From: Chloroflexota bacterium
GTDB lineage: Bacteria; Chloroflexota; Limnocylindria; Limnocylindrales; CSP1-4
DNA: 39,488 bases
Assembly: GCA_003250155.1 (NCBI GenBank)
Contig: QKHE01000094.1
Span: forward strand, 1-39,488
Reading direction: 5' to 3'
Position numbers and translations under genes: made by a program. Below the pieces are notes generated by a model. The model had not been told where the DNA came from, did no database searches, and saw only the letters and a list, made by a program, of their open reading frames with translations. How positions within the stretch are numbered: position 1 is the stretch's first letter; the number at the start of each line of letters is the position of its first letter. Shown here in pieces: positions 23,623 to 29,585 of the stretch.

Positions 23623-25042
23623 CGCGTCCGCTGCGATGGGCCAGGAACTCCAACAGGTCCACCCGGGTCACGACGCCGGCCGGCCGGCCGGCCCGCACGA
23701 CGACGATGCCGGGCGCGCCCTTCGACAGCAGGCCGAATGCGTCGTCGAGCGTCGCGTCCGGCTCGATCGTCGGGAGCGGTCCATCCATGACCTCGCCGAC
23801 TGTCCGCTCGACGACCGACGGATCGCGATACGCGCGGTCGAGCAGGCCCTTCTCGCTGACCGAGCCGACGATGCCGTCGATGGCGTCGCCCTCGGGTTGC
23901 TCGGACACGGGCAGCTGGCTGATGCCGTAGAGCTGCAGCAGGTCGATCGCCGCCCCGACGCGGTCGGTGGTCCGGGCCAGGACGACGTCCGGCATCCCCG
24001 CCCCGGCGTGCCACTCGTGCAGCACCTCGCCGACGCGGACCACCGCGCCCGTCGTCGGCAGCAGGCCGTTGGCCCGCATCCACTCGTCGTTGTAGAGCTT
24101 CGAGAGGTAGTTCCGGCCGCCGTCCGGCAGGATGACGACGACGACCGCCTCAGCGGCCGTGTCCGGCGTCTCGTCCATGATCCGCGCGACCTCGTCGAGC
24201 GCGGCGACCATCGCCGTCCCGGACGATTCGCCGGCCAGGATCCCCTCCTCGCGCGTGATCCGCCGCGCCATCGCAAAGGCGTCACGGTCCGAGACGCGGA
24301 CCCAGCGATCGACGACCTCGGGGTCGTAGGTGCCCGGGAAGAAGTCCTCGCCGACGCCCTCGGTCAGGTACGGCCGGGCGGTGTCGCCCGACAGCACCGA
24401 GCCCTCGGGGTCGGCCCCGACGACGACGACGCCCGGGTTCCTCGAGCGCAGGTAGCGGGCGGCGCCGGTGATCGTCCCGCCGGTGCCCACGCTGGCGACG
24501 AAGTGCGTGATCCGGCCCTCCGTCTGCTCCCAGATCTCGGGACCGGTCGTCTGCTCGTGGGCTCGCGGGTTCTCCTGGTTCCAGTACTGGTCCGGCTTGA
24601 AGGCGCCCGGGATGTCGCGGGCCAGTCGGGCGGCCACCGAGTAGTAGCTCTCGGGCGACTCCGGCTCCACCGCGGTCGGGCAGATGACGACCTCGGCGCC
24701 GTACGCGCGCAGCAGCGCCCGCTTCTCGTCCGACTGCTTGTCCGGCATGACGAAGATGCAGCGGTAGCCCTTCAGCGCCGCGGCGATCGCCAGGCCGTGG
24801 CCGGTGTTGCCGGAGGTCGGCTCGACGATCGTGCCGCCCGGCATCAGCAGGCCGTCGCGCTCGGCCGCCTCGATCATCGGCAGCGCGATGCGGTCCTTCA
24901 CCGAGCCGCCCGGGTTGAGGGCCTCGATCTTCGCCAGCAGCAGTGGCTGGCGGTCGGCCGGGCCGAGGCCCCGGGTGAGCCGGTTGACGCGAACCAGCGG
25001 CGTCCCGCCGACCAGGTCGAGGATGGAGCTCGAGTACTGCAA
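23615..25042 (-). CDS. cbs: Cystathionine beta-synthase with C-terminal CBS-domain pair
   Basis: A 475-residue PLP enzyme of fold type II. The PLP lysine is K49 in NPGGSVKDR, the substrate loop is EPTSGNTGHGLA and the phosphate-binding loop is SVGTGGTITG. After the catalytic part (to about 330) come two CBS domains (about 350-470, with VSVSEKGLLDRA-like and PGIVVVRAGRPAGVVTRVDLLEFL), which in relatives bind adenosyl compounds and regulate activity. There is no N-terminal haem region. It condenses serine and homocysteine to cystathionine, and the partner enzyme is at 18008-19219. The start is TTG 25042 with GCAGGG just upstream, ten bases after the acyltransferase stop, in one operon. A cysteine-synthase activity cannot be excluded. 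Confidence 0.92.
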   Translation of the reverse strand: MQYSSSILDLVGGTPLVRVNRLTRGLGPADRQPLLLAKIEALNPGGSVKDRIALPMIEAAERDGLLMPGGTIVEPTSGNTGHGLAIAAALKGYRCIFVMPDKQSDEKRALLRAYGAEVVICPTAVEPESPESYYSVAARLARDIPGAFKPDQYWNQENPRAHEQTTGPEIWEQTEGRITHFVASVGTGGTITGAARYLRSRNPGVVVVGADPEGSVLSGDTARPYLTEGVGEDFFPGTYDPEVVDRWVRVSDRDAFAMARRITREEGILAGESSGTAMVAALDEVARIMDETPDTAAEAVVVVILPDGGRNYLSKLYNDEWMRANGLLPTTGAVVRVGEVLHEWHAGAGMPDVVLARTTDRVGAAIDLLQLYGISQLPVSEQPEGDAIDGIVGSVSEKGLLDRAYRDPSVVERTVGEVMDGPLPTIEPDATLDDAFGLLSKGAPGIVVVRAGRPAGVVTRVDLLEFLAHRSGRGD

Positions 25043-25052
25043 CGACCCTGCC

Positions 25053-25955
25053 CTAGTGCTCCAGCGGACCGGGCCCGAGCAGCAGCCAGGTCATCCGCTT
25101 GCGGAACCGGCGGGGATGGTTCGGCGGATCCACGGTCGTCGCGAACAGCTCCTCGACGACCGGGCCGAGCCGCCGTTCAAGCGCCTCGGTGGCGCGCTTC
25201 GCGAGCTCCAGCTCGGCGCGGCTGTTCGGCTCCGGCATCTGGCCGGGCCAGTCCTCCCCGACCAGCTCCGCGATCGTCGCCAGCGGCAGGACGCGCGTCG
25301 CCAAGCGCTTGCCGAGATAGAGCTCCTCGGTGCCGGCCATCGCGAACGGCAGGATCGGCGCGCCGGTGCGCATCGCGATCAATGCCGCACCCGGGCGGAA
25401 CGGCCCGAGGTGCCCGGTCGGCCCGTTGACCGTGCCCTCGGGCATCTGGACGAACACGGCGCCGTTATCGAGAACTGCCTGCGCCGAGCGAACGTGCTGG
25501 TCGATGCCGACACCGCCGCGCCACACCGGCAGCATGCCGCCGAGGCGGCGGATCAGGCCCTCCTTCCACTTCGAGGTGAAGGCCGACGGGCCGCTGCCCA
25601 GGAACCACGTCCGCGGCTCGAGGGGCAGAGCGTGGAAGATGAGCACCGGATCGATCCAGCCCCGATGCGCGGCCGAGACCAGGATGTACCCACCGCCCGA
25701 CGGGATGTGCTCCTGGCCCGACGTCCGGACCTTGATCCGGAACAGCCCGAACACGAGCAGTCGCCAGAAGACCGACGCCACCCGATACAGCAGCGAGGCC
25801 TTCGCCTCCGGCCGCCGGCCGAGCCAGTCGAGTCCTTCGCGGGCGCCGCCGCGGGCTGCGGCCAACGCCTCCGGTCGAACGCGCGCTCGCGGCCGGCGGC
25901 GGGCCGTTCGCGGGGCCGGGGACGGCCCGGCGGTCGCGTCCTGCTCGGCGCTCAC
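25053..25955 (-). CDS. 1-acyl-glycerol-3-phosphate acyltransferase family protein (PlsC-like)
   Basis: A 300-residue membrane-associated acyltransferase. The catalytic HX4D motif is HRGWID (AAHRGWIDPVL, about residue 96-103), followed by the substrate-binding MPEGTVNGPTGHLGPFRPGAALIA (about 168-191). A hydrophobic segment (LYRVASVFWRLLVFGLFRI) precedes the catalytic region, and the first 45 residues are a basic, Ala/Pro-rich extension. It should transfer an acyl chain to lysophosphatidic acid or a related acceptor. Its GTG overlaps the lgt stop (GTGA), so lipid synthesis and lipoprotein modification are translated together. The exact acceptor is inferred. Confidence 0.88.
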   Translation of the reverse strand: MSAEQDATAGPSPAPRTARRRPRARVRPEALAAARGGAREGLDWLGRRPEAKASLLYRVASVFWRLLVFGLFRIKVRTSGQEHIPSGGGYILVSAAHRGWIDPVLIFHALPLEPRTWFLGSGPSAFTSKWKEGLIRRLGGMLPVWRGGVGIDQHVRSAQAVLDNGAVFVQMPEGTVNGPTGHLGPFRPGAALIAMRTGAPILPFAMAGTEELYLGKRLATRVLPLATIAELVGEDWPGQMPEPNSRAELELAKRATEALERRLGPVVEELFATTVDPPNHPRRFRKRMTWLLLGPGPLEH

Positions 25956-26986
25956 GTCAGCGGCTCCCGCGCGTCCTCCGGCCCAGCGGCGCCCTCGTCC
26001 GCCTCGTCCTCGCCGCCGTCCTCGGTGTCAGCCTCGTCCTCCGTGTCAGCCTCGTCCTCCGTGTCAGCCTCGTCCTCGGTGTCCACCTCGTCGTCCTCGT
26101 AACCCTCGTCATCCTCGTCATCCGCGTCGTACCAGTCGTCCTCGTCCTCGTCGTCCGCGTCGGCCTCGACCAGCGTCACGGGCTGGCTTGTCCGGTGCAG
26201 GTACCACATCAGGAACACGCCGACCACGACGAACCCGAGCCCGAAGAGCTGTGCCGTCGGGATCCCGCCGAGGCGCCAGACCATGCTGTCGATCCGCAGG
26301 AACTCGGTCAGGAACCGCACGCTGCCCATCCAGATCAGCGTGATCGGGAACAGCATGCCGGTCTTGAGCCACGTCGGCGGATTCCGCGACAGCCACAGGA
26401 CCACGATCAGCCCGATCACCGCCGAGGTGGACTCGTACAGGAACAGCGGGTGGAAGTGCGTCGTGGCGACCGGGAAGGCGTCGCACGGGTACTCGGGCAG
26501 CCGATGGGCGCAGTCGATGGCGATGCCCCATGGCACGTCGGTCGCGCGCCCGTACAGCTCCTGGTTGAAGAAGTTGCCCCAGCGCGCGACGGCCTGGAAC
26601 ACGAACAACGCCGGCGTGACGATGTCGCCCCAGACCCAGATCGAGACGCGATATCGCCGCGCCAGCAGCAGGAAGGCGATCGAGCCGGTGATGAAGCCGC
26701 CGAAGACGCCGAGCCCGGTGTACGGCGGCAGGATGATCTTGATCGGGTCGTCGGCGTAGAGATGCCACTGGTCGATCACGTGGTACAGCCGGCCGCCGAC
26801 CAGCGCCGCGGCGGCGACGATGATCAACCCGTTGCCGATGAGATTCGCGTCCTGCCCGAAGAGCCGCGACTGGCGGACCATGAGCAGGTAGCCGGCGGCG
26901 AGCCCGGTCGCGTAGGCCACGCCATACCAGTAGATGGGGATGGGTCCGAGCTGAATCGCGATCGCGCTCGGTGTCCAGTCGATCAC
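25952..26986 (-). CDS. lgt: Prolipoprotein diacylglyceryl transferase with long acidic tail
   Basis: A 344-residue Lgt that moves diacylglycerol from phosphatidylglycerol to the lipobox cysteine of exported prolipoproteins. About seven helices are visible. The diagnostic block ARWGNFFNQELYG carries the catalytic arginine and asparagines; VGGRLYHVI, GLGVFGG and FHPLFLYES are the other core motifs. After the last helix (GLGFVVVGVFLMWYL) comes a tail of roughly 80 residues, most of them Asp or Glu, that includes DTEDEA repeats coded by an 18-bp tandem repeat; this tail is not part of the normal family. GTG start, with TACACT exactly seven bases upstream. It heads an operon with the acyltransferase, CBS and GNAT genes. 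The lipoprotein at 38301 is a candidate client. Confidence 0.93.
   Translation of the reverse strand: MIDWTPSAIAIQLGPIPIYWYGVAYATGLAAGYLLMVRQSRLFGQDANLIGNGLIIVAAAALVGGRLYHVIDQWHLYADDPIKIILPPYTGLGVFGGFITGSIAFLLLARRYRVSIWVWGDIVTPALFVFQAVARWGNFFNQELYGRATDVPWGIAIDCAHRLPEYPCDAFPVATTHFHPLFLYESTSAVIGLIVVLWLSRNPPTWLKTGMLFPITLIWMGSVRFLTEFLRIDSMVWRLGGIPTAQLFGLGFVVVGVFLMWYLHRTSQPVTLVEADADDEDEDDWYDADDEDDEGYEDDEVDTEDEADTEDEADTEDEADTEDGGEDEADEGAAGPEDAREPLT
26019..26090. repeat. 18-bp tandem repeat (four units) in the lgt acidic tail
   Basis: Four head-to-tail copies of TCCTCNGTGTCAGCCTCG (the fourth has CC for CA at one site). On the minus strand they encode repeated D-T-E-D-E-A/V. In-frame unit length means that copy number can vary without breaking the gene. 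Confidence 0.9.
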
Positions 26987-26993
26987 TCGGCGG

Positions 26994-26999
26994 AGTGTA
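26994..26999 (-). promoter_or_regulatory. -10 box TACACT, leaderless start of lgt operon
   Basis: TACACT (minus strand) is seven bases before the GTG at 26986 with no ribosome-binding site. It faces away from TAGACT (27012-27017, plus strand) with only 12 bp between the two hexamers. Confidence 0.5.
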
Positions 27000-27011
27000 C
27001 GCGGCGGCCGG

Positions 27012-27017
27012 TAGACT
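27012..27017 (+). promoter_or_regulatory. -10 box TAGACT for the leader ORF and small membrane protein
   Basis: TAGACT lies seven bases before GTG 27025, the start of a 12-codon ORF. It is back to back with the lgt -10 box, so the two promoters must share their upstream DNA. Confidence 0.45.
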
Positions 27018-27024
27018 GGCGGCC

Positions 27025-27063
27025 GTGCTGTGGTCGTCCCGGCCGGCGCGGTTCCCCGCCTGA
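27025..27063 (+). CDS. Possible 12-residue leader peptide overlapping the next gene
   Basis: GTG at 27025 opens a short frame, VLWSSRPARFPA, that stops at TGA 27061-27063; the last base is the first of the ATG of the following gene (TGATG). The GTG is seven bases after TAGACT, as in other leaderless starts in the window, while the downstream ATG has no ribosome-binding site. Translation of the leader could deliver ribosomes to the next gene. No run of codons for one amino acid suggests attenuation. This is a reading of arrangement only, with no family match. Confidence 0.3.
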   Translation: MLWSSRPARFPA

Positions 27064-27470
27064 TGGCCGAGTTCCAGTGGTGGCTGCTGATCGTCGGGCT
27101 CGTGGCCGGCGGTGGGATCGTGGCCGCGGTCTACATGGACGGGCGCCGGCGCGAGGTCGACATCGACGATGACGAGCTGCGGGCGGAGGCGTCATGGATC
27201 GCCGCCCGATTCGGCTCGGGCCACGGCCCCGACGCGGTCGCGGTGGAGGACGTGCTGCGGGCCCACCGCGAGTACCTCACGCTGCCCGCACCGGACCGGC
27301 TGGAGCCGATCGGCGGCTCAGACGGCGACGCCGATCAACCCACCCACGACGTAGGTGACGGCCGCGGCCGCGGCGCCGATGAATACCTGGCGCCCGCCCG
27401 AGAAGAGCAGGCTCCGGCCGGTCAGCAGGCTGACTCCCGCGCCGACCGCGAACAGGGCGCCGACCGATAG
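27063..27470 (+). CDS. Small membrane-anchored protein, unknown function
   Basis: A 135-residue protein. One membrane helix near the start (WWLLIVGLVAGGGIVAAVYM) is followed by a charged soluble part (GRRREVDIDDDELRAEASWIAARFG and VEDVLRAHREYLTLPAPDRLEPIG). The remaining 50 residues are Asp/Arg/Gln-rich and run antisense to the end of the VIT1 gene for 153 bp, so the C-terminus may be less constrained or the true end may be earlier. I use ATG 27063, which overlaps a small leader frame, rather than GTG 27030. No recognised family. It is divergent from lgt. Confidence 0.55.
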   Translation: MAEFQWWLLIVGLVAGGGIVAAVYMDGRRREVDIDDDELRAEASWIAARFGSGHGPDAVAVEDVLRAHREYLTLPAPDRLEPIGGSDGDADQPTHDVGDGRGRGADEYLAPAREEQAPAGQQADSRADREQGADR

Positions 27471-28472
27471 CGCGATCGAGGCGATGAACGACGCCGACCC
27501 GCCGAGGACCAGGTAGGGCAGGACCGGGATCGCGGCGCCGACCCCGAAGGCCGCGAACGACCCGCCCGCGGCGCCCCACGGCGAGCCGAGCTCGTCCGGG
27601 TCGAGGCCCAGCTCCTCGCGGACGAGCGTGTCCAGGGCGTGCTCCCGGTCGCTGAACATCCGTGCCGCGATCTTGGCCGCTTCCTCCTCGGAGAAGCCCT
27701 TGGCCTGGTAGACCCCCGCCAGCTCGGCCTGCTCCTCCTCGGGCATCGCCTCCAGCTCGGCCCGCTCGAGAGCGATCTGGCGCTCGAACAGCTCGCGCTG
27801 GGACTGCATCGAGATGTACTCGCCGGCGGCCATCGAGAAGGCGCCGGCGAGGAGGCCGGCGATCCCGGCGAGCAGCACGAACGAGCCCTCGCCACCCGAG
27901 GCTCCGGCGACGCCCATTACGAGGGCCATGTTCGAGACGAGACCATCGGAGACGCCGAAGATGACCGCCCGCAGCGTGCCCGAGCGGCCCGTTCGGTGCC
28001 AGCGCTCGCCGGCCAGGATCTCGTCGGGCGACCGGGCATCGGTCCGCGGCGCCCGGCCGCTCGTCGGTCGGGCGGAGGCGCGGCTGAGGCGCTTCCAGAT
28101 CTCGGCGTGCTCGCGCTCGTCGGCGGCGATGCCGGCGACTTCCGGCGAGGCCTGGCCTTCGTAGATGTCCTCCTCGTCGCCTTCGAGGGCCTGTACCAGG
28201 TCGCGCACCGCGTGCGTCCCGAAGATTCGCGCCAGGAGCAGGATTGTCCGGACGCGCAGCCTCGGCCCGTCCGGCTCCGGGACGTCCGCGCCGAGCGCGC
28301 GCAGCTTGCCCGCCCAGATCTCGGCGTGGCGTCGCTCGTTGCCTGCGATCGCCCGGAATGCCTCCGCACGTCGCGCGTCCTTCTCGATCGCGGCCAGCCG
28401 CTCGTAGAGCACGACGGCGTCGCGCTCCAGCTTCAGGTTCGCGAGGCTCTGTTCGACATCGATCGGGGCCAT
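27318..28472 (-). CDS. Rubrerythrin-like/VIT1 (CCC1) fusion, putative Fe/Mn transporter
   Basis: A 384-residue fusion. The first 140 residues form a ferritin-like domain with ExxH metal motifs E46-R-R-H49 and E119-R-E-H122 and further glutamates (ERDAVVLYERLAAIE). The C-terminal part is a VIT1/CCC1 membrane domain: AVIFGVSDGLVSNMALVMGVAG, AGAFSMAAGEYISMQSQRELFERQ, the cytoplasmic Glu-rich segment (ERAELEAMPEEEQAEL) and three final helices ending GGLIGV. Known relatives move iron or manganese; the ferritin-like domain may bind or oxidise the metal first. I choose ATG 28472 (MAPIDVEQSL) rather than the longer ORF. A TACGAT box lies nine bases upstream and back to back with the promoter of the divergent cyclodeaminase gene. 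Confidence 0.9.
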   Translation of the reverse strand: MAPIDVEQSLANLKLERDAVVLYERLAAIEKDARRAEAFRAIAGNERRHAEIWAGKLRALGADVPEPDGPRLRVRTILLLARIFGTHAVRDLVQALEGDEEDIYEGQASPEVAGIAADEREHAEIWKRLSRASARPTSGRAPRTDARSPDEILAGERWHRTGRSGTLRAVIFGVSDGLVSNMALVMGVAGASGGEGSFVLLAGIAGLLAGAFSMAAGEYISMQSQRELFERQIALERAELEAMPEEEQAELAGVYQAKGFSEEEAAKIAARMFSDREHALDTLVREELGLDPDELGSPWGAAGGSFAAFGVGAAIPVLPYLVLGGSASFIASIALSVGALFAVGAGVSLLTGRSLLFSGGRQVFIGAAAAAVTYVVGGLIGVAV

Positions 28473-28481
28473 CAGGACCGA

Positions 28482-28487
28482 ATCGTA
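28482..28487 (-). promoter_or_regulatory. -10 box TACGAT of the rubrerythrin-VIT1 gene
   Basis: TACGAT (minus strand) ends nine bases before ATG 28472, with no ribosome-binding site. Only six bases (GCCGCC) separate it from TACAAT on the other strand. Confidence 0.45.
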
Positions 28488-28493
28488 GCCGCC

Positions 28494-28499
28494 TACAAT
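28494..28499 (+). promoter_or_regulatory. -10 box TACAAT, leaderless start of the cyclodeaminase-like gene
   Basis: TACAAT is seven bases before ATG 28507 with no ribosome-binding site, so the message should begin at or beside the start codon. It is paired with the divergent TACGAT box six bases away. Confidence 0.55.
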
Positions 28500-28506
28500 C
28501 GCGGCC

Positions 28507-29562
28507 ATGCCGGACTCGAAGCCCGGGAGCGTGGCGCCGGGGGCGCCATCGCCGGCACCGCCATCGCCGGGGTTGCCGCCGCTGCGCTGGTTCGGCGCCG
28601 ATGACGTCCGGGCGGCGATGCCGCCGATCGAGGAGCGCCTCCGCCTGGCCGAGGTCACCATGACCGCGCTGGCGCGTCCCGGCGCCGCCCAGCTGCCGCC
28701 GAAGATCGCGATCCATCCCCGACCAGCCGCCTCGTTCGTGCACGCCATGCCGGCGCACCTGCGCCCGGACGACGCAGCCGGCGACCTCGTCGGGATGAAA
28801 TGGGTCGCCGGCTACGCGACGAACGCCGAGCTCGGGCTGCCGGCGATCAGCGCCGTCGTCGTCCTCAACGACGCAGCGACCGGCGTGCCGACCGCGATGC
28901 TGGACGGCGGCCCGATCACCGCCGAGCGGACGGCCGCCGTCTCCGGCCTCGCCATTCGACGCTTCGGGCCCGCGCCGCGACCGGGGTTGGAGGTGGCGCT
29001 CATCGGGGCCGGCGTCCAGGGGCACTCCCACCTGCCGGTCCTGGCCCACGTGCTGCCCGGGCTGCGACTGCGCCTCTTCGACCAGACGCCCGGGCGGGCG
29101 GAGGCGCTCGCCGGGGTTGCCCGCGAGACCCACGGCGTCGCCGACGTCCGGGTCGCCGGCGGCGCGCGCGAGGCGGTCGACGGCGCGAAGGTGGTCGTGA
29201 CGGCCGCCTCGTTCGGGCCGAAGGACGCGGCCCAGTCGATGACCAACGACTGGCTCGAGCCCGACGTGACCGTCGTCCCGATCGACTACGCGACCTACCT
29301 CAACGCGGCGGTCGCCCGCGACGCGGCGCTGTTCCTGGTCGACCAGCGCGAGCAGTACCTGTACAACCGCGAGACGGGCAACTTCGACGACTATCCCGAT
29401 CCCCAGGCGACGATCGGCGAGGCGATCCTGGCCGGCACCAGCCGCCCGAGCGGACGCGTGGTCGTGACCCACCTCGGCGTCGGACTCGCCGACCTCGTGT
29501 TCGCCGACGCCATCGTGCGGGCCGCGCTGGCCGCGGGTCGCGGCGCCGTCCTCCAGCGCTGA
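28507..29562 (+). CDS. Ornithine cyclodeaminase / mu-crystallin family dehydrogenase
   Basis: A 351-residue NAD(P)-binding protein. After a Pro/Ser/Gly-rich N-terminus of about 25 residues comes the family fold: ERLRLAEVTMTAL, the catalytic-lysine segment VGMKWVAGYATN, the Rossmann motif IGAGVQGHSHL (about residue 168-178) and the aspartate site VVPIDYATYL. Family members include ornithine cyclodeaminase, alanine dehydrogenase and ketimine reductases; the sequence as read does not allow a choice. It starts leaderless at ATG 28507, divergent from the VIT1 fusion, and is followed 23 bp later by the penicillin-acylase-type gene on the same strand, so the two may form an operon for amino-acid or amide metabolism. 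Confidence 0.88.
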   Translation: MPDSKPGSVAPGAPSPAPPSPGLPPLRWFGADDVRAAMPPIEERLRLAEVTMTALARPGAAQLPPKIAIHPRPAASFVHAMPAHLRPDDAAGDLVGMKWVAGYATNAELGLPAISAVVVLNDAATGVPTAMLDGGPITAERTAAVSGLAIRRFGPAPRPGLEVALIGAGVQGHSHLPVLAHVLPGLRLRLFDQTPGRAEALAGVARETHGVADVRVAGGAREAVDGAKVVVTAASFGPKDAAQSMTNDWLEPDVTVVPIDYATYLNAAVARDAALFLVDQREQYLYNRETGNFDDYPDPQATIGEAILAGTSRPSGRVVVTHLGVGLADLVFADAIVRAALAAGRGAVLQR

Positions 29563-29585
29563 GCGCGGCGGAGCGCCGACGTCAA

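Noticed and set aside
26019-26090. 18-bp repeats in lgt as an assembly artefact or minisatellite insertion
   Set aside because: The repeats are in frame, coding for a uniformly acidic tail that is acidic also outside the repeats.
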